Positions 18,601-25,090 of a stretch of DNA of 49,275 bases are shown here, one piece after another. The translations under genes and the position numbers were made by a program. The stretch is from Planctomycetota bacterium (GTDB lineage: Bacteria; Planctomycetota; Planctomycetia; JALXBF01): positions 1 to 49,275 of the forward strand of contig JALXBF010000122.1 in NCBI GenBank assembly GCA_026991575.1. Reading direction: 5' to 3'. How positions within the stretch are numbered: the stretch's first letter is position 1; each line of letters begins with the position of its first letter. A model generated the notes under the pieces. That model saw only the letters and a list, made by a program, of their open reading frames with translations. It was not told the DNA's origin and did no database searches.

Positions 18601-18952
18601 ACAGAAGATCCAGGCCATGCAGTCGCTGCTGTTCGCCGACCCACAGGCCAGCATCGACCGCTACTTCCAGCTCACCGCCGCCATCCAGCGCCAAGCAGCC
18701 ACCGAATACCACCTCGGGTTTGTTAACCTGGAGATGGGCGAACCGCTGGAAGCAGCCAAGCACTTCCGGCAATCGCTCCAGCTAGCACCGGATAATCCCT
18801 ACCGGCCGCTGATCGCCTATTACCTGGAACAGATTACCGGCGAGAAGATCGAACCGCGTCCTCGGCCGGCGAGCCAGCGCCAGGACGGGCGTGCCGCCAC
18901 GCCAACGGCAACGCCCGAAGCTCAGCCGGTCAGCGAGCGCACGCAGCGCTGA
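15656..18952 (+). CDS. large polytopic membrane protein with C-terminal TPR domain
   Basis: The GTG at 15656 has a GGTGGAGA ribosome site and gives 1098 residues; the open frame extends 54 codons further upstream without support. A charged N-terminus precedes TM1 (about 58-76), then DTSIWRHLKTGWYVQ and EGQRWIADSWLYDWALY. This pair of motifs is typical of a planctomycete family of glycosyltransferase-C-like membrane proteins. An insertion of about 100 charged residues follows, then roughly nine membrane segments to about residue 530. A periplasmic domain contains LLLWYNRSTDNNYQVFFDSR. From about 730 to the end, helical repeats fit TPRs (WLEPRLALAYWYEQLGYVDL; YHLGFVNLEMGEPLEAAKHF). Function unknown; envelope glycan transfer is inference. 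Confidence 0.75.
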   Translation: MTEQVKQNGRSAGIEQAPVQAAEEQPVDEPGRQHEAPPQKQPLTPDALERENRQGDRAIALLVTLLGIGLGAFTIADTSIWRHLKTGWYVQHVGIPRTDTLSFATEGQRWIADSWLYDWALYRGEQIESRRNALALATRFETELHRRSEPIEEEGITRPAVTEEGRQQVLKAIAGLRQAARSGDTTQMRWAAEELIRAADEADIRLAPTPDDTAALITLKWLSVARAACWGLIVAVLLTLRHAGPTLWWTAVCVALALVSLLSYVDSGPINLTLLFLAIELAVLHRATTRGAGWLWLLIPLFALWANVHTWFALGVLVAWLFVMGETLVPPDQVGDRKRPLQWRSALVPVAVATAATFLTPYGPLVWVNPLQWASVVLEPEHFQGTSRLFLVDLGFVPIASARFVRQAQIPPALAACALTVILAAVSFWLPRVPFSLGRLLLLVTAVALSAVAVRNLPLTSMLATFVLILNGQEWFLNRFGTQTRISRPWVLWSRLGRVVTVLVLLVFSFLALSGRVGVRVGRMGWGLEWGIYDVPLAREVRQLGLHGRLLNTTPLQGDLLLWYNRSTDNNYQVFFDSRLSLHRPRLEEIYDFFLRMSRAEVTTEELNEMKVTAVALNRRISPVRPSFENTFRRLSDSPDWVLVDVAPTAAVFARIDSAVTPDLSADVELAKKRRVDPSQLAFKQHTRRIPELPPGPPPPIRPPTLIDRLWPFLRVNRHVESFRAHHWMLVSSELPGPAECLLAMRTARRATAAAPASPTAWYAYYQACSILLQHERAIARTQLAVHQVRIQELLAALDQIVSLVPNWLEPRLALAYWYEQLGYVDLAAEHYGVALQLISPSDPGYADVQASYNQLQAMVDEMRRTLADPENMLPSPELRAQVAAGRGFLKLAIEQITQERGPVGSGDVDSGILSDYYIRAGLVADAFDTLLQMRSASALERMTPGLFEEKWGMVHLMRGDYRRAKRYWESSLAKQRHALAEQKIQAMQSLLFADPQASIDRYFQLTAAIQRQAATEYHLGFVNLEMGEPLEAAKHFRQSLQLAPDNPYRPLIAYYLEQITGEKIEPRPRPASQRQDGRAATPTATPEAQPVSERTQR

Positions 18953-19023
18953 TCGCCGTTGGCTGATCATGGCCAGCGACGACGTACGGGGCCTTGCTTC
19001 AGTACGACACAGCGGAGCACACC

Positions 19024-19863
19024 ATGACCCGAAACACAAGAGCGTTGACACGGCGTGAGTTCGTCCGAATGGGTGCAGCCGCCGCCCTGCTGCCTGCACT
19101 GCACGGCCTCAGCCAGGCAGCGGCTTGCGCCGGCTTCAAGATCGGGATCCAAAGCTACTCGCTGCGCGGCTTCTCGGTCGACCAGGCACTCGAACACTCC
19201 CGCGCGCTAGGCCTGAAGTACTGGGAGTCGTTCCGGGCTCATCTGCCAATTTCCACGGTACCCAGCGTCGTGGAAGGCTATCGCAGAAAGTTGGCTAAGG
19301 CCGGCATCACCCTGTACGCCTATGGCGTCGAACCGTTCACGGGCAAGGAGCAAGTCGACCGGCAGCGGTTCGAGTTTGCCCGGGCAATGGGCATCAAAGT
19401 CCTGACCGCCGACCCCACCCCCGAAAGCTTCGACCTGTTGGACAAACTGGTCGAGGAATACGGTGTGCGCATCGCGATCCACAACCACGGCCCAGGAGCT
19501 CGGTACGACAAGATCAGCGACACGCTGAACGCCATCAAGAACCACCACGAGTTCATCGGGGCCTGCGTCGATACAGGGCACTACATCCGATCGAACGAAG
19601 ACCCGGTGGCCGCCGTCGAAGCGTTCGGCAAGCGGGTCTACAGCGTGCACCTGAAAGACGTCAAGACGCTGCCGGGTGGTAAGAAGCGCTTTGTGATTCT
19701 CGGTGAAGGAGACCTTGACACAGCGAAGCTATTGAAGGCACTGCGCAAGGTCGGGTTCCAGGACTGCCTGGCCCTGGAGTACGAGGAGAATCCCCGCAAC
19801 CCGATCCCGGACATCCGCCAGTGCCTGAAGACGCTCAGCAAGGCGTGCACCCAGTTGAGCTAG
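19024..19863 (+). CDS. Tat-exported sugar isomerase/epimerase-like TIM-barrel protein
   Basis: The ATG at 19024 (CGGAG upstream) gives 279 residues; a start 30 bases earlier would put extra residues before the signal. The N-terminus has a twin-arginine signal (TRREFVRMGAAAALLPAL). The rest matches the xylose-isomerase-like AP-endonuclease-2 barrel: KIGIQSYSLRGF, then metal-ligand segments IAIHNHGPG, CVDTGHYIRS, VHLKDVKTL and ALEYEENP. Planctomycetes carry many exported proteins of this type; substrates are mostly unknown, perhaps sugars or inositols. It lies 71 bases after the TPR membrane protein and may be co-transcribed with it. A strong terminator follows at 19899. Confidence 0.85.
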   Translation: MTRNTRALTRREFVRMGAAAALLPALHGLSQAAACAGFKIGIQSYSLRGFSVDQALEHSRALGLKYWESFRAHLPISTVPSVVEGYRRKLAKAGITLYAYGVEPFTGKEQVDRQRFEFARAMGIKVLTADPTPESFDLLDKLVEEYGVRIAIHNHGPGARYDKISDTLNAIKNHHEFIGACVDTGHYIRSNEDPVAAVEAFGKRVYSVHLKDVKTLPGGKKRFVILGEGDLDTAKLLKALRKVGFQDCLALEYEENPRNPIPDIRQCLKTLSKACTQLS

Positions 19864-19898
19864 CATTGGGGCCGGCATCAACGTAGAGATCGTCACAG

Positions 19899-19927
19899 GC
19901 AGCACCCGATTCCGGGTGCTGCTTTCT
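19899..19927 (+). terminator. intrinsic terminator after the isomerase-like gene
   Basis: GCAGCACCCG (19899-19908), loop ATTC, then CGGGTGCTGC (19913-19922) followed by TTTCT: a perfect 10-bp stem 36 bases after the stop codon. Confidence 0.85.
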
Positions 19928-20167
19928 TGTGCCCGGGCGTACCCAGGCAGGGGTGTCGCAGCGAGCATTCGACCGAGCGGCATACGCACGGGCTGGATCG
20001 CCTTTCTTGCGCGTCCGGCGCGCCAAGCGGCCTGCTCGGATTCGGGCACGAACAGCCGGCCTGACTTAAGACGGGGATCGCTGCGCGCCGAAGCAACGAG
20101 TAAGCACTCGGCATCTGGGGGCATCCTCTCCGCTCGCGGGGCGCTGCACGAACGAGCAAAGCCGGGG

Positions 20168-20194
20168 TTGACAGGCGAGACCGACTACTATAGT
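20168..20194 (+). promoter_or_regulatory. possible promoter for the LEPR-XLL protein
   Basis: TTGACA (20168-20173) and TATAGT (20189-20194) are good boxes, but the spacer is 15 bases, shorter than usual. It lies about 100 bases before the start codon. Together with the terminator at 19899 it covers most of the 430-base gap; nothing else is seen there. Confidence 0.45.
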
Positions 20195-20293
20195 CTTAGT
20201 ACGAACAACATCAAAGGTCGGCGTCGCTCCTCGGGTGTGTGCCCGCGGAGGTGGTTTGGCGACGGCTGGAGCTTCTTCGTGTGGAGGTACGCG

Positions 20294-21286
20294 ATGAGCC
20301 GAGTGCGAGAAGCGAAACGGCACACTCAACTGGCGGTTGACCGCCTGGAGCAGCGAGAGCTGCTTTCGGCCAACGTCGTCAACGGAACCCTGTACGTGGA
20401 AGCAGGCGACCTGGATGACGTGGTGCGCATTGACCTGCGCAACAGCTCTCTGATCGTGCGTGAAAACCACGAGCTTTACCGCTTCGACGCATCGAACGTG
20501 AACCGCATCGTCGTGCTGACCAAGGCCGGGCATGACCGGGTCACGATTGACCCGGACATCACACTGCCGGTTGTTGTGCGTGCCGGTTCGGGCGACGATA
20601 TCATCCGGGGCGGCAGCGGAAACGACCGGATCTATGGTGGCAGCGGCAACGATCGTCTCTACGGCCGCGACGGAGACGATCGCCTGTATGGTCAACGTGG
20701 TGATGACCGGCTGTTCGGCCAGGACGGCGACGACTACCTCTTCGGCCATCGGGGCCACGATGAGCTGCGCGGTGGCCGGGGTTATGACCGGCTCCGGGGC
20801 GGCCGTGACGCAGACGACTACTACGGCCACTGGGATGACGATGTACCGGGGCACGAGCTCCGCGAGTACGAGCACCACTACCGCTACGAACACCGACACC
20901 GCGATGACTCCCCTCGGGATGACTCAGGGCACTGGTCCGACAGCAGGTATGAGTATGAGGTCGAGTACAAGGCGTACCTGACTGGATCCGGTGGCCGGCA
21001 CGCAAAGGTTGAGTATGAGGTTGAGAACGAGCATGGGATGACCAAGACCGAGTTTGAGGTGAAGGTGTGGGGGGCGACGCCCGGTGAGGTGCTGGACGTC
21101 TACGTTGACGGCCAACTCGTTGGCCAGGTGCTCATCGGTCCGTACGGCACCGGCAAGCTGAAGTACACGACCTATCCGCACAAGCCTGGCCACAGGCCGT
21201 TCCCGGACAACTTCCCCACGATCACGGACGGCACCAGTGTTGCCGTGGGTGATATGAACGGCACACTGCGTGTGTGGTATTCGTAA
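20294..21286 (+). CDS. LEPR-XLL motif protein with RTX-type calcium-binding repeats
   Basis: The 330-residue product starts at an ATG with GGAGG 7 bases upstream. Residues 17-27 (RLEQRELLSAN) are the planctomycete LEPR-XLL N-terminal motif found on surface or exported proteins. Residues about 98-178 hold eight nonapeptide repeats of the GGxGxDxLx type (GGSGNDRIY, GGSGNDRLY, GRDGDDRLY and so on), the calcium-binding beta-roll of RTX proteins; the last two drift from consensus. A very acidic and histidine-rich stretch follows (YEHHYRYEHRHRDD). The C-terminal 120 residues form a strand-rich domain (VEYEVENEHGMTKTEFEVKV; VLDVYVDGQLVGQV). It is probably a surface or matrix protein stabilised by calcium; adhesion is inference. 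Confidence 0.85.
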   Translation: MSRVREAKRHTQLAVDRLEQRELLSANVVNGTLYVEAGDLDDVVRIDLRNSSLIVRENHELYRFDASNVNRIVVLTKAGHDRVTIDPDITLPVVVRAGSGDDIIRGGSGNDRIYGGSGNDRLYGRDGDDRLYGQRGDDRLFGQDGDDYLFGHRGHDELRGGRGYDRLRGGRDADDYYGHWDDDVPGHELREYEHHYRYEHRHRDDSPRDDSGHWSDSRYEYEVEYKAYLTGSGGRHAKVEYEVENEHGMTKTEFEVKVWGATPGEVLDVYVDGQLVGQVLIGPYGTGKLKYTTYPHKPGHRPFPDNFPTITDGTSVAVGDMNGTLRVWYS

Positions 21287-21327
21287 GCCGAGGACTACAG
21301 CTGGACTATCTCTGGCTCAGGCTACCG

Positions 21328-21360
21328 GAGCCGCCCCGTCAGCTGTCGGGGCGGCTCTTT
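21328..21360 (+). terminator. intrinsic terminator after the LEPR-XLL gene
   Basis: GAGCCGCCCC (21328-21337) pairs with GGGGCGGCTC (21348-21357) and is followed by TTT. It lies between two convergent transcription units; the T run supports the plus strand only. Confidence 0.75.
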
Positions 21361-21389
21361 GTGCGCGCTGGTTAGCGCCCGGTCGGTTG

Positions 21390-21641
21390 TCAGCCGGAGA
21401 ACTCAGGCTCATAGCCGGCAGCGCGGATGCGCTCCAGCAGATCCTCGATCGCAAGGTCCGCTCGCACGTGCACACGCACGGTCTTGCTCCGCGCGTCGGC
21501 CTGGACGTGAAGAACGCCGCCGAGTTGTTGCAACGAGTAGCTGATCAGACGTTCGCACGCCTGACAGGCCATATCGGGCACACGAAGCGTGACCTCACGA
21601 CCTGCCCGCCCGTGTTGCTCGCCCATCGCCCGGCCTCTCAC
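21390..21641 (-). CDS. HMA-domain metal-binding protein
   Basis: The 83-residue product fits the heavy-metal-associated fold of about 70 residues (beta-alpha-beta-beta-alpha-beta). VPDMACQACERLISYSL carries a CxxC loop corresponding to GMTCxxC of copper chaperones and MerP, and AAGYEPE is the usual end. No signal peptide is evident, so it probably acts in the cytoplasm. The start is a GTG whose last two bases overlap the TGA of the upstream gene (GTGA); a later ATG six codons in is an alternative. It is the last gene of the MerR-controlled operon. Cu(I), Ag(I) or Hg(II) are the likely ligands; the sequence does not distinguish them. Confidence 0.85.
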   Translation of the reverse strand: MRGRAMGEQHGRAGREVTLRVPDMACQACERLISYSLQQLGGVLHVQADARSKTVRVHVRADLAIEDLLERIRAAGYEPEFSG

Positions 21642-22582
21642 TGCCCGTACGCCAGTCGCACGGTCCCGGAGTACTTGTCGATGATCAACCAGTTCACGCG
21701 GGAACCGTCTTTGGTTACGACCTCGACCTCAAACGTGCCGATGGTCTCGCGCACCTGACCGATCGTGAGGTTCGGGTTAGCCAGACGGCGCAGGTACGCT
21801 TCCGCCCGCTGTCGCGCCTGCTCGACAGTGCGGGGATTAACCTGAACCTGCGGTTGGCCGTCGCCGCCGACAGAAGACTCCATCTTGCCCCCGCCCATGC
21901 CCGTACCGATGGTGCCCGCCATCATCATGCGCATGCACGGGCACATCATCATCTGGTTAGCTCCTCCCCCCATCCCAGCCATGGCTCCAGCCATCATCCC
22001 GACGGCACCGGCCATGCTGGTCCCTGTCGAGCCTACTAGGCCGCTTCCCATGCCCGCAGCAGCACCGGCAAAACCGGTCACGTTACCCATCCGATCCGAT
22101 GCGATACTGGCAGCTTCCGACCGATACTGCAGCGGTTCCCCTTCGTACGGTGCGCCCAGCTCGACCCAGCGCCGCACGGCCGCCAGCACCTCCGGCCGTA
22201 CCATCGGCCCCCCCTTCGGCATCTCGCCCGCCTCGATTAGCTGAACCAGTAGGCTCTCATCCGGCTTCCCTGGCACGATCGCTTCGCCCGTGTCGCCGCC
22301 GCGCAGTGCTGCCGCGCGCCGGCTCAAATCCAGCCCCCCTTCTCTTCGGTCCGCGTTGTGGCACTTCAAACAGCTTCGCACCAGCAGAGGCCGGACGACC
22401 TGGCGGAACAGCACCAGCGCCTGCTGCTCATCGGACGTGCCGGCCATCTCACCCGGTTGCTCTGCCCCTCCGCCAACGGCCATCGGCGTCCGAGCCGCCT
22501 GGGGCACCAGGCTTGTGTACGCTACTACGAACAGGCCCATCAGGACGGAAACCAGGCCGCTCACGGCCAGATTGCGCATCAT
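21638..22582 (-). CDS. Met-rich envelope protein with planctomycete cytochrome c domain and PepSY-like tail
   Basis: The ATG at 22582 overlaps the upstream stop codon (ATGA) and gives 314 residues; the frame is open further upstream, but only inside the previous gene. A membrane segment or signal covers 7-27. Residues about 52-148 are a planctomycete-type cytochrome c domain: CLKCH at 71-75, then GGLDLSRRAAALRGG and IVPGKPDESLLVQLI. Residues 165-233 are extremely rich in Met, Gly and Ala with a central MMMCPCMRMMM (211-221), resembling Met-rich copper or silver sites of periplasmic metal-handling proteins. Residues 250-314 look PepSY-like (VEQARQRAEAYLRRL; NWLIIDKYSGTVRLAY). I know no named family with this order. 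A role in envelope coinage-metal binding or redox is inference. Confidence 0.75.
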   Translation of the reverse strand: MMRNLAVSGLVSVLMGLFVVAYTSLVPQAARTPMAVGGGAEQPGEMAGTSDEQQALVLFRQVVRPLLVRSCLKCHNADRREGGLDLSRRAAALRGGDTGEAIVPGKPDESLLVQLIEAGEMPKGGPMVRPEVLAAVRRWVELGAPYEGEPLQYRSEAASIASDRMGNVTGFAGAAAGMGSGLVGSTGTSMAGAVGMMAGAMAGMGGGANQMMMCPCMRMMMAGTIGTGMGGGKMESSVGGDGQPQVQVNPRTVEQARQRAEAYLRRLANPNLTIGQVRETIGTFEVEVVTKDGSRVNWLIIDKYSGTVRLAYGQ

Positions 22583-24042
22583 CGCTCGTCGCTCCACCCG
22601 GCGGTCTTCCCCGCAGAAGCCAGCTCGAGCCGGTCGGTCCGGACCGGTGGGGCTGACAGGTCCAAGCACATGATCTCCTGCTCGTCCCGCACGAACAGAC
22701 GACCGGCTACCAGCGTTGGCGGCGTCCACGTTCTGTGGCGGCATAGTCGCGTGCGGGCCAGCTCGCGATAACCGTCCGGCGTGGCGGCCAGCAGCGCCAG
22801 TTTGCCGTACTCGCCCAGTACGATGAGCTTGTCGTTGCAAGCAATCAACGATCCTTTACGGAACCCACCCCGGTGCCATCGTACCCGGCCCGTCGCGAGT
22901 TCCATGCACGTCAGCCGCGTCTCGTCGAACCCGTACAGGTATTCCCCCACCAGCACCGGCGTGCTGAAGTGGTTGCGCATCGCCGTGGACCGATAGACCA
23001 CCTCGGCACCCGCGCCGCCGCCTGGCAGCGCCACGACGCGCAGCAACGCACAGCCGCGCCCGTAGCCGGTCGAAATGAACACATACGGGTCCGAAACGAT
23101 CGGCGTCGCAATGTTGCAGTCCATGGACGTCGTCCATGGGAACCGCCAGTACAGCCGACCGGTTTGCGGTTCGACGCTTACCAACGCCTCGGCCGTGAAG
23201 AACAACACCTGCGGCTGTCCGGCCAGCGTCGCATACACCGGTGACGCATAGCCGGGCCGATCATCCAAGCTCTGCCAGCGCACCGCGCCGCTGTGTCGAT
23301 CCAGCGCTGCAACCGACCGGCCGCCCGCCCCCCCAGGCATCACGAATACCAAATCTCCAACGACCAGTGGAGAAAACGACACCCCCCAATCCGGTATCCG
23401 ACCGCCGAGCTCCCCGATCAGATCGCGCCGCCAGATCGGCCTTCCAGTACGAGCATCCAGGCAGTGCATCAACCCGGTGGCCCCCACGGCGTAGACCAGG
23501 CCATCGTACACGGCCGGAGTCGACCGTGGCCCGGATCCCTGGTCGCTGACAAACGACGCCCGATAGCGGTACCGCCAGCGCTCTTCTCCTGTGGCGGCAT
23601 CCAGACAGACCACCGCCTCGTCCGGCCCATCCTGCATCATCGTGTACAACAGCCCGTCCACCACCACGATGCCCGAATAGCCCGGGCCGGTAGTCGATTG
23701 GCGCCACAGCACTGGCGGCCCGCCTTCGGGCCAGCGCGTAGCCAGCCGCTGCGGTGGTGCCATGCCATCGCGTCGTGGCCCTCGCCATTGAGGCCACCCG
23801 GTCAACGCCGCATCCGTGTCCCGGCCGGCCGGAGCTTCGCGCCCCCGGGTCGCCGGCTCGGAATCAACCGTCTGGCTGCCAGTCCGCCAGCGCCCTGCGA
23901 AGGCCACGGCTGCGACAACGACAGCCGCCGCGACCACCAGCCCGATGGCCCAGGCGACGGCTGGATACGTTGCACCACTTGAGCGGTTTCTCGTGCCCGC
24001 TGCCGAGGTACTCATCGACAACGCCGTTCTTGCAGCCCCCAT
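22579..24042 (-). CDS. membrane-anchored PQQ-like beta-propeller protein
   Basis: The 487-residue product has one N-terminal membrane helix (about 25-50) and a periplasmic propeller. WPQWRGPRRDGMAPP is the entry motif of planctomycete PQQ-like propellers. Repeats follow with GxxYxxD..TG...W closures (VVCLDAATGEERWRYRY; MHCLDARTGRPIWRRDL; LVSVEPQTGRLYWRFPW; LTCMELATGRVRWHRGG). The catalytic features of PQQ alcohol dehydrogenases are not evident, so it may be a scaffold rather than an enzyme. It lies 30 bases after the OB-fold lipoprotein gene and overlaps the next gene by 4 bases, so it belongs firmly to the MerR-controlled operon. Two or more ATG codons near the start leave a 9-residue uncertainty. 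Confidence 0.85.
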   Translation of the reverse strand: MGAARTALSMSTSAAGTRNRSSGATYPAVAWAIGLVVAAAVVVAAVAFAGRWRTGSQTVDSEPATRGREAPAGRDTDAALTGWPQWRGPRRDGMAPPQRLATRWPEGGPPVLWRQSTTGPGYSGIVVVDGLLYTMMQDGPDEAVVCLDAATGEERWRYRYRASFVSDQGSGPRSTPAVYDGLVYAVGATGLMHCLDARTGRPIWRRDLIGELGGRIPDWGVSFSPLVVGDLVFVMPGGAGGRSVAALDRHSGAVRWQSLDDRPGYASPVYATLAGQPQVLFFTAEALVSVEPQTGRLYWRFPWTTSMDCNIATPIVSDPYVFISTGYGRGCALLRVVALPGGGAGAEVVYRSTAMRNHFSTPVLVGEYLYGFDETRLTCMELATGRVRWHRGGFRKGSLIACNDKLIVLGEYGKLALLAATPDGYRELARTRLCRHRTWTPPTLVAGRLFVRDEQEIMCLDLSAPPVRTDRLELASAGKTAGWSDER

Positions 24043-24072
24043 CTTGCCCGGCAGAAGACCTTCCGCCGGTAG

Positions 24073-24507
24073 CTATTCTGCTTGCTGACCGTCCGACTGA
24101 GTGTTGCCGACACGGAACTCGACGTAACTGGCTTCGATTCGGTACTCGGCCCCTGCCCGCACCAACTTTCCAGCCACGCGCACCCTCGACCCTACCCGCT
24201 TCTGCCTCACGTGCCACCCGGCCGGGTTCAGGTCCACCAGCACCTTCCCGCTGCCATCGTCCACCTGGAACCAGCATCCCACCGACGGGCACTGTTGCAC
24301 GACGGTGCCCTCCACGACGATCTGTTGCCCGAGCAGCTCATCGCTGAACGCTCGCACGGCAACCGTCTGGACCGCAGCCTGCGGGGGACTGCCCAGTACG
24401 GTGGCCTCGACCGCTTCCCCGGACGGCTGCCCGCAACCGGGACAGGCCAGGACGCTCAGGATTGATATCGTGATCGCAGGCAGCAGCTTCTGATCCGGTC
24501 CAACCAT
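24073..24507 (-). CDS. putative OB-fold lipoprotein
   Basis: The ATG at 24507 lies 2 bases after the MerR stop codon and gives 144 residues; longer starts lie inside merR. The signal ends in SVLAC, an acceptable lipobox with C22 as the lipid site, followed by PGC. Residues about 60-135 read as an OB-fold: GQQIVVEGTVVQQC, VGCWFQVDDGSGKVLVDL, RVRVAGKLVRAGAEYRIEAS. The CPSVGCW loop (C73, C78) recalls the paired cysteines of DUF4920-like periplasmic OB proteins and may bind metal or form a disulfide. It probably sits in the periplasm and works with the PQQ and Met-rich proteins encoded downstream; the function is unknown. Confidence 0.7.
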   Translation of the reverse strand: MVGPDQKLLPAITISILSVLACPGCGQPSGEAVEATVLGSPPQAAVQTVAVRAFSDELLGQQIVVEGTVVQQCPSVGCWFQVDDGSGKVLVDLNPAGWHVRQKRVGSRVRVAGKLVRAGAEYRIEASYVEFRVGNTQSDGQQAE

Positions 24508-24509
24508 CG

Positions 24510-24935
24510 TCACTTCCGCCTGGAACGCTTCGCCAACGTGGGATCGCCGTTGAGCGATTGAATGATGGGACAAGCGGCAGATCGCTTCGTGCGGCAGGCA
24601 CACAACAATTCGTTCAACGCCTGCTGCATGGCCCGCAAGTCACGGATCTTCCGGTCGATCTCCTCTAGCTTCTGCTTGACCAGCCGTCGAACCGCTGGAG
24701 CCGCGGCCTGTGGCGCGTCGCGCAGCGCCAGTAGCTCGCGGATCTCGCGTAACGAGAACCCAAGTTCCTGGGCACGCTTCACGAACCGCACCAGGTCCAC
24801 CGTCTCGGGCGGATACTCGCGGTAGCCGGATGGACGCCGCGGCGGCGGTGGTAGGATTCCCACGCGCTCGTAGAACCGAAGCGTCTCGACGTTCACGCCA
24901 GCCTGCCGGGCGACCTCACCGCTACGCAAACCCAT
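24510..24935 (-). CDS. MerR-family metal-responsive regulator, CueR/MerR-like
   Basis: The 141-residue product starts with the family DNA-binding domain (GEVARQAGVNVETLRFYERV; GYREYPPETVDLVRFVKRAQ), then a dimerisation coiled coil (about 80-112) and a metal-binding loop: C112, C114 and C122 in LCACRTKRSAACPIIQSL. Seven residues separate C114 and C122, as in CueR (C112/C120), while mercury MerR has eight. The Cys in the 77-82 region that MerR needs for Hg(II), and the Ser found in CueR, are both absent (DAPQAAAPA). This suggests sensing of a monovalent ion such as Cu(I) or Ag(I), but the end of the protein is also similar to MerR (ELLCAC), so Hg(II) remains possible. It is the first gene of the operon and would autoregulate from the promoter at 24969. 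Confidence 0.9.
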   Translation of the reverse strand: MGLRSGEVARQAGVNVETLRFYERVGILPPPPRRPSGYREYPPETVDLVRFVKRAQELGFSLREIRELLALRDAPQAAAPAVRRLVKQKLEEIDRKIRDLRAMQQALNELLCACRTKRSAACPIIQSLNGDPTLAKRSRRK

Positions 24936-24968
24936 AGGCCATCACCTCAGCACCGTGCAGTCCGCTAA

Positions 24969-25000
24969 AGCATAGAGTCCGTACCATGGTACGGAGTCAA
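24969..25000 (-). promoter_or_regulatory. MerR-type promoter with palindromic operator
   Basis: On the minus strand, TTGACT (25000-24995) and TATGCT (24974-24969) are separated by 20 bases, the over-long spacing diagnostic of MerR-activated promoters. The spacer contains the perfect 16-bp palindrome CCGTACCATGGTACGG (24979-24994). From memory, the mercury-resistance operator has the form TTGACTCCGTACxxxxGTACGGA, and this site matches that pattern. The merR start codon lies 34 bases downstream, so one promoter serves the regulator and the four genes after it. Confidence 0.85.
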
Positions 25001-25090
25001 CCGGGACCGACAGCAGCCGGAGGTTGCGGTCGGTCAGTCCGGCCGGAAGCGGTGGCCGTCGGCGAAAGAGGGGAGCTTGTGCCGTTGTCG

